Origin: Latilactobacillus graminis DSM 20719
GTDB taxonomy: Bacteria > Bacillota > Bacilli > Lactobacillales > Lactobacillaceae
Length of the DNA stretch: 64,000 bases
Assembly: GCF_001436415.1 (NCBI RefSeq)
Contig: NZ_AYZB01000020.1
Coordinates: 1-64,000, forward strand
Direction of reading: 5' to 3'
Below, in pieces: positions 8,895 through 16,115 of the stretch (its first letter is position 1; every line of letters begins with the position of its first letter). Made by a program: the position numbers and the translations under genes. The notes beneath the pieces are model-generated. The model was given only the letters and a program-made list of their open reading frames with translations, was not told where the DNA came from and searched no databases.

Positions 8895-9389
8895 TTATTG
8901 AGCTGTTTTTAAAAATTTTAAAGCAGCTGTGTAATCCGGTTCATTGGTTTGTTCAATAATTAATTCGGTGTAGGCGATGGTACCATCGGCCGTTAGAATA
9001 AAAATTGAGCGTTGCAAGGTGTTGTTGCTAGGGATATAGAGTTGCATGGCTTTGCCAAAACTGAGTGCTTCATCTGAAAGTAGTTGCATATGCTTGACCC
9101 CTTCGGCCGCGCACCAGTTATTTTGTTGTTCGATAGTGTTTGTTGAGATTGTATAAAAAGTTACATCTGAGAACTGATCAACGGCTTGGTTAAAATGCTT
9201 TGTTTGGATGCTACAAACACGAGTATCAATATCTGGGACCACGCTGATTAAAGTTGGTTTACCCAACAATTGGGCTGTAGTCACGGATTTACCAGTGGCG
9301 TCTTTAAGTGTAAATTGGGGTAATTGCGTACCAATTACCGGTGGGGTCCCGATTGTATCGAGGGGTTGAGCATGTCTTGTGATTTGCAA
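8895..9389 (-). CDS. tpx: Thiol peroxidase
   Basis: An atypical 2-Cys peroxiredoxin of the Tpx group, 164 residues. The peroxidatic Cys is in DTRVCSIQT and the resolving Cys in NNWCAAEGV, spaced as in Tpx. It reduces hydrogen and alkyl peroxides using thioredoxin, useful in a catalase-poor lactic acid bacterium. The frame opens at an ATG at 9404, but Tpx proteins begin MxITRxGxP. GAGG lies 9 nt before the TTG at 9389, which gives exactly that N-terminus (QITRHAQP). I prefer the TTG start. Monocistronic. Confidence 0.88.
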   Translation of the reverse strand: MQITRHAQPLDTIGTPPVIGTQLPQFTLKDATGKSVTTAQLLGKPTLISVVPDIDTRVCSIQTKHFNQAVDQFSDVTFYTISTNTIEQQNNWCAAEGVKHMQLLSDEALSFGKAMQLYIPSNNTLQRSIFILTADGTIAYTELIIEQTNEPDYTAALKFLKTAQ

Positions 9390-9481
9390 TTGTATAAACC
9401 TCATTTCATAATAAAGGATAGCTTTATTTTAAGCTGATTGTGTGCAGAACACAATTAATCACGCTCAAGGAGAATTTAAAG

Positions 9482-9661
9482 ATGCTACGAGAAAAAATTC
9501 AAGCACTATATGCCAAAAAAATGTTGCAGCAAATCATCAAAGAGGTTAATGTCAAACCGCTTATCTACGAAATTGTTGATGCAAACGGAGCGCCTACTGC
9601 CGTCTTGCTAAGTTATGAGCAATGGCAAAAAATCCAAACACAAATAACTATCAACAAATAG
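9482..9661 (+). CDS. Small Phd/YefM-like protein, 59 residues
   Basis: AAGGAG at 9467-9472 sets the start at ATG 9482; the longer frame from 9440 has no ribosome site. The C-terminal part, YEIVDANGAPTAVLLSYEQW, resembles the Phd/YefM antitoxin fold, where the final AVLISYEEY strand-helix is typical. The basic N-terminal half does not clearly match. No toxin gene lies next to it: the neighbours are Tpx on the other strand and a cell-wall hydrolase. It could be an orphan antitoxin-like regulator or an unrelated small protein. Confidence 0.6.
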   Translation: MLREKIQALYAKKMLQQIIKEVNVKPLIYEIVDANGAPTAVLLSYEQWQKIQTQITINK

Positions 9662-9699
9662 CGCAGACTCCCCATTTAGACGCAATACGGTAACCAATC

Positions 9700-9716
9700 T
9701 GTAACAATTCTGTAAT
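9700..9716 (+). promoter_or_regulatory. WalR (YycF) binding box
   Basis: TGTAAC-AATTC-TGTAAT fits the WalR consensus TGTWAH-N5-TGTWAH exactly. A further inverted copy of the half-site (TTACATGTTACA) follows within 10 bases. It lies about 85 nt before a NlpC/P60 peptidoglycan hydrolase, the classic kind of WalR target. Confidence 0.75.
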
Positions 9717-9799
9717 AGTTACATGTTACACTAAGATTTGGTTAGAAAACCGTACATAAAAGAAACGTCATTTTAAACATGAAAAAGGGGAATCATTCA

Positions 9800-10969
9800 G
9801 TGAAAAAAGTCAGTCGATTAATATTCAGTGCATTAGCATTTTTAACAGTCGGGTCAACATTGGCGGTTAATATTAGAACTGCGAGTGCGGATACTAATCC
9901 CAAAGCAGCGATGACGAACCTCAGCGCAGAAAATAGTGCCCTATTGGCTAAATTAAATGCTGCCCAAGATCACGTTGCTTCGATTGCGAATCAAGTGTCA
10001 GATAAGACCGTTGCAATTGCAAATGCACAAAAGGATATTACTACAACTGACAAACAAATTACTGCAGCTACGCAAAAGATTGCAAAAGTCCAAGCTGAAG
10101 TTCAATCCAGAAAAGCTATTTTAAAAGAACAAGTGATTGCCTTACAAAAACGTGCGGGTAATAGTGTTTCTGGTAATGTCTACGTTGATTTTATCGTCAA
10201 TAGTGATAGTATTTCAGACATGATTAGCCGTGCTTCAGTTGTTGGTAGATTAAACCAGGCTAACAAAGAGGCCATGGATGCTGTCGCTAACTCAGAAAGT
10301 AAACTAGCTAATTTAAAACAAGTCCAAGTTACTAAGAAAGCTAATTTAGTTGCTACTAAAGCACAGCTTGAAAAAGATCAAGTGCAACTATCAGCACTTA
10401 AAGCAGATGCTGAAAAAGAACAAGCTAGCTTCCAGAAAGAAATAGATGGGCACAAGACACAGCTAGCGACGTTACAAAGTGAATTAGATGCTCAAACAGC
10501 AGCTGCTGTAGCGACTGCTAAAGAAGAATCCGCACCAAAACCAATTGCAACTCCTGAAGCGACTCACACTAATGCTACGCCAGCACCAACGCAAAACAAG
10601 CCGGCAGCGCCATCTGGTGCTAATACTGGTTCATTGGTTGGTAATGCGTTACAATTCATTGGAACACCATATGTATATGGCGGTGCGCAACCTGGTGGAT
10701 TTGATTGTTCTGGTTTGGTTTGGTATGCTGCAAAGATGGCTGGTATTAGTTTACCACGGACATCACAACAACAAAGTACTGTCGGGACGAAGGTTTCATT
10801 GTCAGCGTTACAACCTGGTGACCTTGTCTTTTGGGGTGGTGTAGGTTCTGCACATCACGTTGGGATTTATATTGGTGGAGGCTCTTACGTTCATGCGCCA
10901 GCGCCAGGCCAATCTGTAACAACCATGTCAATGCAATATTACAAGCCTGACTTTGGTCGTCGCTTATAA
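9800..10969 (+). CDS. Secreted NlpC/P60 peptidoglycan hydrolase with coiled coil (CwlO/p75-like)
   Basis: A 389-residue exported protein: a signal peptide (~1-30, cleaved near TASA), a long coiled coil (~35-240), a Pro/Ala linker, and a C-terminal NlpC/P60 domain (~285-389). The catalytic Cys is in GGFDCSGLVWYA, the His in HHVGIYIG, and the third polar residue in YVHAP. Such D,L-endopeptidases cut peptidoglycan stems during growth and cell separation; the coiled coil usually docks to FtsEX-type activators. An ATG at 9779 has no ribosome site. AAAGGGGAA at 9784-9792 serves GTG 9800. The WalR box upstream predicts control by the essential WalRK system. Confidence 0.9.
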   Translation: MKKVSRLIFSALAFLTVGSTLAVNIRTASADTNPKAAMTNLSAENSALLAKLNAAQDHVASIANQVSDKTVAIANAQKDITTTDKQITAATQKIAKVQAEVQSRKAILKEQVIALQKRAGNSVSGNVYVDFIVNSDSISDMISRASVVGRLNQANKEAMDAVANSESKLANLKQVQVTKKANLVATKAQLEKDQVQLSALKADAEKEQASFQKEIDGHKTQLATLQSELDAQTAAAVATAKEESAPKPIATPEATHTNATPAPTQNKPAAPSGANTGSLVGNALQFIGTPYVYGGAQPGGFDCSGLVWYAAKMAGISLPRTSQQQSTVGTKVSLSALQPGDLVFWGGVGSAHHVGIYIGGGSYVHAPAPGQSVTTMSMQYYKPDFGRRL

Positions 10970-10971
10970 GA

Positions 10972-11064
10972 ATGAATACAAGCATTACGGAGTTTGACGT
11001 CTACTTAGATGAAGATGGCAAACTTTTTTATTTATTTAAATTTCCGATAGAAGAGTGTGAGTGA
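10972..11064 (+). CDS. Possible 30-residue small protein
   Basis: An ATG three bases after the hydrolase stop opens a 30-codon frame. Its TGA directly abuts the ATG of the guanylate kinase-like gene. The peptide is acidic (MNTSITEFDVYLDEDGKL at its start) and ends in ECE. It has no clear Shine-Dalgarno, so it would depend on readthrough or coupling from the hydrolase gene. The zero-base junction with the next gene suggests translational coupling. It could equally be a chance frame in the spacer. Confidence 0.4.
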   Translation: MNTSITEFDVYLDEDGKLFYLFKFPIEECE

Positions 11065-11625
11065 ATGGTGGTAAAACAATTATTAGTCATTACAGGCGCA
11101 ACTGGTAGTGGAAAGACAACGGTTAGCCATTATTTAAAAACGGCGTTTCAGATTCCGCAAGTGGTTACCCATACGACGCGACCACGACGACATAACGAAG
11201 TCGATGGGGTGGATTATTATTTTGAAACCCCAACAACATTGGCACAAAAGCATCTGATTGAGTCGGTGACCTATTCAGGCTATCAGTATGGGTCTTCATA
11301 CGAAGCACTAGATTTGGCATGGCAAAAAGCACCGTTAATTAGCCTAGTAGTTGATACGCAAGGGGCGCAAACTTATTTAGAAGTTTTTCCAAAAATAGTC
11401 TCGGTACTGTTTCTGACTGTTTCGGAATCGCAATCATTAATTACGCGGCTTGAAAAACGAAAAGATCGTCCGGAGGCCATTCAAAAACGGATTACAAGTG
11501 CTGAATTTAAACGTGACCTAATATTGCCGCCTACTTTAAACCAACAGGCAACCGTGTTGCGCAATGATGATTGGGAATCAACTAAGCAAGCGCTAGCAGC
11601 ATTAATCGCAACGTTTAGAAATTGA
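11065..11625 (+). CDS. Guanylate kinase-like protein
   Basis: A 186-residue P-loop protein of the guanylate kinase family. The Walker A is TGATGSGKTT (residues ~10-19). THTTRPRRHNEVDGVDYYF is the GMP-binding region, and YQYGSSYEAL the following loop. True Gmk is about 205 residues and usually sits beside rpoZ/priA; this shorter protein lies after a cell-wall hydrolase. It is probably a paralogue with an unknown nucleotide substrate. It shares the transcript with the small frame upstream and ends at a bidirectional terminator. Confidence 0.75.
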   Translation: MVVKQLLVITGATGSGKTTVSHYLKTAFQIPQVVTHTTRPRRHNEVDGVDYYFETPTTLAQKHLIESVTYSGYQYGSSYEALDLAWQKAPLISLVVDTQGAQTYLEVFPKIVSVLFLTVSESQSLITRLEKRKDRPEAIQKRITSAEFKRDLILPPTLNQQATVLRNDDWESTKQALAALIATFRN

Positions 11626-11636
11626 TAATTACTAAA

Positions 11637-11674
11637 AAAGGAAGCCCATCGAGTTTATTCGACAGACTTCCTTT
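11637..11674. terminator. bidirectional terminator
   Basis: AAAGGAAG pairs with CTTCCTTT, with an inner TCGA stem, between convergent genes. Confidence 0.75.
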
Positions 11675-11692
11675 AATGTATTTGGCTAACCA

Positions 11693-11884
11693 TTATGCAA
11701 ATAGATGCTGGTTAACGGAATTGGTTTGTTTCACTTTATAACTTAATTTTTGTACGGCTTGTTCAATTGTAATACCACTTGCACTGATTTTTTCATTGTT
11801 CGTTGCAGTTGCGATAAATTTTTGAGTTTGCGTATCAAGTGAAACGTGATACCAATTATTAGACTGATTAGTAAATTCCATCAT
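11693..11884 (-). CDS. Small hypothetical protein, 63 residues
   Basis: A polar protein starting MMEFTNQSNNWYHVSLDT. It has no membrane segment and no family I recognise. The pattern of aromatic/polar strands followed by the helix ITIEQAVQKLSYKV suggests a small alpha/beta fold. A TTG at 11899 extends the frame, but GAAGGGAG lies inside that extension and is well spaced from ATG 11884. Transcribed alone, opposite the Fur-family gene. Confidence 0.65.
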   Translation of the reverse strand: MMEFTNQSNNWYHVSLDTQTQKFIATATNNEKISASGITIEQAVQKLSYKVKQTNSVNQHLFA

Positions 11885-12126
11885 AAAATCTCCCTTCAAG
11901 TAACTAAAAATGCTGATAGAAGGCTAATGAAGACGGTTTATCAAAAAACCATCTGAGTTACATCATAACGCGTAGCTCTAGATAATGCAACTATTTTGAA
12001 TTGGGTTCATTAAAATTTAGTGAAATTTATTTGGACATTGTTAATATATAAGGGATTAAAGGTATAATGAGGGATAGTATCAGGGGGTAAGTAGATTTTT
12101 AGCCGGCTAACACCAAGACCAGGTAT

Positions 12127-12155
12127 CTGACAACTTAAGGTGCGTATGATAAAAT
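12127..12155 (+). promoter_or_regulatory. Promoter of the Fur-family regulator
   Basis: CTGACA (12127-12132), a 17-nt spacer and TAAAAT (12150-12155). Transcription would start near 12162, which makes the in-frame ATG at 12165 unlikely and supports ATG 12192. A second weaker set (TTGTTA and TATAAT around 12038-12068) lies upstream. Confidence 0.6.
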
Positions 12156-12191
12156 GGCGTATCTATGAACCGAGAGGAGCGGAGAATTGAA

Positions 12192-12614
12192 ATGGGTGAA
12201 ATAACCACCGCAATCGCAGTTTTACGCGCAAATCGATATAAAATAACTAAGCAACGGCGGGAAATGTTAGCGTATCTATCGGTATATGAGAATCGTTACA
12301 TTCCCGTTACGCAAATTGATGAGCACATGCGCGGAATGTTTCCAGGGATGAGTCACAATACGATTTATCGGAATATTAAAGATTTTGAAAAACTTGGCCT
12401 AGTTGAACAGCAAACAGAAGGTGAACAGGCGCATGTTAAATATCAATGCGATTTTGAAAATCGGCACCACCATCATTTTATTTGTCGGCAATGTGGCAAA
12501 GTGATTGAATTGAAAATGTGCCCACTAGACTTTTTTAGCGAACAAATTCCAAATTGTCAAATTGAGGGGCATCAGTTTGAACTATATGGCCTCTGCGAAA
12601 GCTGTCAAGCGTAG
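12192..12614 (+). CDS. fur: Fur family transcriptional regulator (Zur/Fur-like)
   Basis: A 140-residue metal-dependent repressor. The N-terminal winged helix covers residues ~8-75 (TKQRREMLAYL; GMSHNTIYRNIKDFEKLGLV). The dimer domain has HHHHFICRQCGKVIEL and a C-terminal GLCESC, giving the two CxxC motifs of the structural zinc site. The His-rich stretch before the first CxxC fits Zur or Fur better than PerR, but the metal cannot be assigned. GGAG at 12181-12184 and the promoter position fix the start. It heads a same-strand run of exported-protein genes, with 15 nt to the next, so it may be co-transcribed with them. Confidence 0.85.
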   Translation: MGEITTAIAVLRANRYKITKQRREMLAYLSVYENRYIPVTQIDEHMRGMFPGMSHNTIYRNIKDFEKLGLVEQQTEGEQAHVKYQCDFENRHHHHFICRQCGKVIELKMCPLDFFSEQIPNCQIEGHQFELYGLCESCQA

Positions 12615-12629
12615 AAAGGAAGCATTAAA

Positions 12630-13064
12630 ATGGTATATCATACCCCACCAATCATCCCACCAGCCGCTATTATTTCGTTGATTATTGCGATGAGTGCGAC
12701 AAACGCTGTTGCCAATACGGTAAAACCTGTAGAGAATATAAAATCGGAACCGGCATCGTCTGTTTCAAGTAGTAGTGCAACGACTACTACAACGGATAGT
12801 GAACGACAGTCAGAGTCAGAACCAGTTTCTGAATCGGAACCAGAGTCTACATCAGAATCAGAGGAAACATCGTCAGCCCAAACTGTTTCCAGTCAGAGTC
12901 AGATCGATGACAACCGACAGTCGCAGACGTCTGAGGACGATCAATCGACACCTCAAGATGCTGCATCAACTGGCGATACCACATCAAATAGTCACTCAGC
13001 CAGTTCAAGTAGCAGTGCCAAGGTGGTTTCAAGCAGTGAAAATGATGGGACTGCTGCCCAGTAG
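12630..13064 (+). CDS. Ser-rich secreted low-complexity protein
   Basis: A 144-residue protein with a hydrophobic signal-like N-terminus (IISLIIAMSATNAVA, cleavage likely near residue 27). The remainder is mainly Ser, Glu, Thr and Gln, including an SESEPESTSESE run. No LPXTG motif or lipobox is present. The composition is that of a cell-wall-spanning or glycosylated stalk without a head domain. AAAGGA precedes the ATG. It lies between the Fur-family gene and a membrane protein. Function unknown. Confidence 0.7.
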   Translation: MVYHTPPIIPPAAIISLIIAMSATNAVANTVKPVENIKSEPASSVSSSSATTTTTDSERQSESEPVSESEPESTSESEETSSAQTVSSQSQIDDNRQSQTSEDDQSTPQDAASTGDTTSNSHSASSSSSAKVVSSSENDGTAAQ

Positions 13065-13100
13065 GTATTCGTTTTATGGGTAATAAGGAGGACAATCAAC

Positions 13101-13922
13101 GTGCTTTCTTTTTTAGATATCATTAACCATTATTTTGGTTATTTAAATATTAATGGACGAGTTAAAAATCGGATCTTTTCAATCATCTGTTTGATTGGTG
13201 ATTTTTATCTCCTATATAAGAGTGTGACCTATTTTAAAGCTCAAGCAATTGGAAGAGGCGTTGTTAATTTACTGGTTTTTTTAATACTCCTTTATTTTGC
13301 GGTCATGAATCTCTATTTTTACTACCGGGGGAAGAATGCGAGTGTCGATATTTCACCATATGTTGAAAAAGCATTGGGTGGTGATCCAACCAGCCCACGT
13401 CCGTTAACCGGCACAAATACTAAAACACAAGTCATTTCACAAATCCAACCAGCGACGGGCTTGTTTGAAGAACAAAAACTATTGCCCGCTCAATTAGTAA
13501 TGACTACAGACCAATCGCAACACTTGGCAACATTGGTTGATGAATTAGTCGCAACTGGCTATCTTAGCTTAAATTATGCGGGATTGAGTGATCATGATAT
13601 TTATGCCCAGGCCCAACAATTACAGCAGCCAATCTATGCAATTGGCAATAAAGTTGCACTACCGTTTTATGAATTGAAGCAAACAGCCAATCAATGGGTA
13701 ATCTATGGCGGGATGAACGCCATCGATAAACAAGCGTTAGCCCAAGTTACAACAGTAGGGTTAACGCCAATTGAGGACTTAGTCCAAAATTATCAATTAG
13801 CAGTGGCCCACACGTGGATTTCGGGTGGCCCGAAGAAAATGGCCGGGCGTAATGGCGTGGTTGAAGGCCAGGAACCATATCAATTAATAGTTCAGATGGC
13901 ATACCAAGAACGAACAAAGTAG
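13101..13922 (+). CDS. Membrane protein of the DUF6681 type
   Basis: A 273-residue protein with two adjacent N-terminal membrane helices (~residues 22-45 and 55-76). A soluble C-terminal domain of about 190 residues follows, with NQWVIYGGMNAIDKQ. I associate it with the DUF6681 family of lactobacilli from memory; the family has no known function. AAGGAGG lies 9 nt before the start. Topology suggests that the C-terminal domain faces one side as a sensor or adaptor. It precedes the Mga-type regulator by 17 nt. Confidence 0.65.
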   Translation: MLSFLDIINHYFGYLNINGRVKNRIFSIICLIGDFYLLYKSVTYFKAQAIGRGVVNLLVFLILLYFAVMNLYFYYRGKNASVDISPYVEKALGGDPTSPRPLTGTNTKTQVISQIQPATGLFEEQKLLPAQLVMTTDQSQHLATLVDELVATGYLSLNYAGLSDHDIYAQAQQLQQPIYAIGNKVALPFYELKQTANQWVIYGGMNAIDKQALAQVTTVGLTPIEDLVQNYQLAVAHTWISGGPKKMAGRNGVVEGQEPYQLIVQMAYQERTK

Positions 13923-13939
13923 TTAGTGGGGGGAAATAG

Positions 13940-15391
13940 GTGGAAATTCATAATGAATTTTTAGATGTCAATTATCGTTACCAATATTATTTACTAGAGT
14001 TGATAGCCGATAATGGCAATTATTATTTAACAGTTAGCAAAGCGATGAAATTATTGGGAATTTCAAAGTTTAAAATCACACAATACGTGGAAGGAATCAA
14101 CGCCGATTTAGCGATCATCAGTCCGGATAGTCATTTAAAAGTCAATGGCGATGGGGTATTTGAGAGTCAAAATATCAATGAAGGAATCGTACGTAAGATT
14201 CGCTTGGATTATTTAAAGCAGTCAAATCTATTCAAGATGTTAGAATTTAGCTTACTTCATCCAGAAAAAAATGAAACAGCCGATTTTTGTGAGGCTTTAT
14301 TTATCGGGACTACAAAGTTTTATGAATTAAAAAAAGAATTAACGGCTATTGTGGAACAATTCAATTTAAAATTTAAGAAAAATCGGTTAGTCGGATCAGA
14401 AATCGTGATTCGCCAGTTTGTATTTGAAATCTATTATAGTTATTTTAATGGGATCGAAAGACCGTTTGATACAGTGCAGACCATTGCGAATCAAGTGATG
14501 GATCGGTTGAGTACAGATTTAGATATTTCACGGTTACCGACGACGGATAAAAAATTAGAAATTTATATTAAGATTCAGTACATTCGGATGCGCGGGAAAG
14601 ATTATTTGACGGATCATTTATTAACCGCTGGCTTTAAAGAGACTCAAACCACACTGTGGAATGCCGTTACGGCAATCATTACCACTGATTATCGCTTAAA
14701 TATGTCCAGTGAATTTGAAATTGAAGCTTTATTGACTTTCTTATTCTCAGAAGGATTCGTGGATTTTGAAGTTGATTGGTTAGCAGGCCAACTACAAACG
14801 ACGGTTAAGCGATTAACCCAACGATTTATTGAACAAGTTAATGTTGTATTGGCCGCTGACGTTGGTCAAACTAAACAATTTTCAGTGGCACTGCAGCGAT
14901 TGGCACAGGATTTGAATCAAATTCATACGAAACAACTAACATTTTATACTGAACCAACCACTTTTATTGATGAGAATCAATTGAATTATTTTGCAGAATC
15001 GAATCCGCTTTTTCACATCATTATTCAACAAGTAATGGACAAAAATAAACATAAATTAGAGTGGCGGAAGCAAGCTAGTATTTACTATGATTATATGTTT
15101 GCATGTATCGAAGATATCCCACTTGAAATACTAAAAGATCGCGTACGGGTCTGCGTAGATTTTTCGCAAGGAAAGCTATATAATCAATATATGCAAAAGA
15201 TGGTAAACTATTTTAATAATTTAAATATTGAGGTACAGTCGACCATTCAAGATAACACGGATTTATATCTATCAGATTTTTATTCAGGTGATTTGACCTG
15301 TAAGCAATTGATTTGGAAGAACCCGCCGACAGTCTTTAATTGGCAACAATTTGGGGATGTTATTGTTTCAATTAAAAAGGAGAAATTATGA
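13940..15391 (+). CDS. Mga-type helix-turn-helix transcriptional regulator
   Basis: A 483-residue regulator. The N-terminal helix-turn-helix (residues ~30-55, YLTVSKAMKLLGISKFKITQYV) and the long helical middle resemble the Mga/AtxA group, which combines Mga HTH domains with PRD-like and EIIB-like parts. Mga activates surface-protein genes in streptococci. The gene overlaps the next secreted-protein gene by 4 nt and precedes a large SpaA-repeat protein, the expected arrangement for an activator of surface proteins. I cannot see conserved PRD histidines with confidence. GGGGG precedes the GTG start. Confidence 0.8.
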   Translation: MEIHNEFLDVNYRYQYYLLELIADNGNYYLTVSKAMKLLGISKFKITQYVEGINADLAIISPDSHLKVNGDGVFESQNINEGIVRKIRLDYLKQSNLFKMLEFSLLHPEKNETADFCEALFIGTTKFYELKKELTAIVEQFNLKFKKNRLVGSEIVIRQFVFEIYYSYFNGIERPFDTVQTIANQVMDRLSTDLDISRLPTTDKKLEIYIKIQYIRMRGKDYLTDHLLTAGFKETQTTLWNAVTAIITTDYRLNMSSEFEIEALLTFLFSEGFVDFEVDWLAGQLQTTVKRLTQRFIEQVNVVLAADVGQTKQFSVALQRLAQDLNQIHTKQLTFYTEPTTFIDENQLNYFAESNPLFHIIIQQVMDKNKHKLEWRKQASIYYDYMFACIEDIPLEILKDRVRVCVDFSQGKLYNQYMQKMVNYFNNLNIEVQSTIQDNTDLYLSDFYSGDLTCKQLIWKNPPTVFNWQQFGDVIVSIKKEKL

Positions 15392-16077
15392 AAACAGGTA
15401 AAGCTTTGCTTTCGATAACATTTTTAAGCTTAAGCGTCTATCGTTTTTCACAAGTTTTTCTCGTACAACAGGTACAAAAGGTCACAGCAGCAACCGTTGA
15501 AGTGGATAAAAAAGCAGCCGATGAGTCTATCACGGGCGATGAAATTAATATTACGGTTAAAAATTATCCAACGAAGACGACTACACCAGATCCAGATCCA
15601 AATGGGAAACCGGATCCTGGACCAAGTACTGATACGGAAAAACCGGGAACAAGCGAAGACCCAACTACTAGTCATAATCAACAACCAGCAAGCAAACTAG
15701 GTGATTTGAATATTCAGGCTAATCAGACACCTGTCTTTAGTGTGCCCTTAGCTGATTTATTACAAACAACACCTAATCAGAAGACAGCATCGTTGGTAGT
15801 TGCAACGCAACCGACAATCACGGATAAACAGCCAGCGCGCGCGCCTAAGGATCAAACGGTTGGACAATCAGCCCCAGGTCTGCCGAATGATGTAGGTGGT
15901 GTGACAGCCCAAGATACTAAACATAAACATCAGAAACACGATGCACAAGTTGAAAAAGATATTGTGGCATTCCAAAGTAGTTCAGGAAACCCTGCTCCAG
16001 GCGGTGGCGGCGCCGCAACACAAGTTGGCGTTGTTTTTGGCGAATTAGCGGGTCGTAGTTTGTTTGCTGTACGCTAA
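15388..16077 (+). CDS. Pro-rich secreted protein
   Basis: A 229-residue protein with an N-terminal signal sequence (~1-32) and a Pro/Asp/Thr-rich linker with PDPDPNGKPDPGPSTD around residues 65-95. The C-terminal part is low in complexity and contains NPAPGGGGAATQ. It ends in a short hydrophobic stretch and Arg, with no LPXTG. It overlaps the Mga-type gene by ATGA and lies 38 nt before the SpaA protein, so it probably belongs to the same surface unit. The linker resembles wall-spanning segments. Function unknown. Confidence 0.65.
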   Translation: MKTGKALLSITFLSLSVYRFSQVFLVQQVQKVTAATVEVDKKAADESITGDEINITVKNYPTKTTTPDPDPNGKPDPGPSTDTEKPGTSEDPTTSHNQQPASKLGDLNIQANQTPVFSVPLADLLQTTPNQKTASLVVATQPTITDKQPARAPKDQTVGQSAPGLPNDVGGVTAQDTKHKHQKHDAQVEKDIVAFQSSSGNPAPGGGGAATQVGVVFGELAGRSLFAVR

Positions 16078-16115
16078 ATGAGAATTAAAGTAATTAGGAA
16101 TGAAGGGGTTAAGAA

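Noticed and set aside
12775..13095. Basic Gln/Arg-rich and other alternative frames over the Ser-rich gene
   Set aside because: Low-complexity codon repeats keep other frames open; only the frame at 12630 has a ribosome site and a signal peptide.
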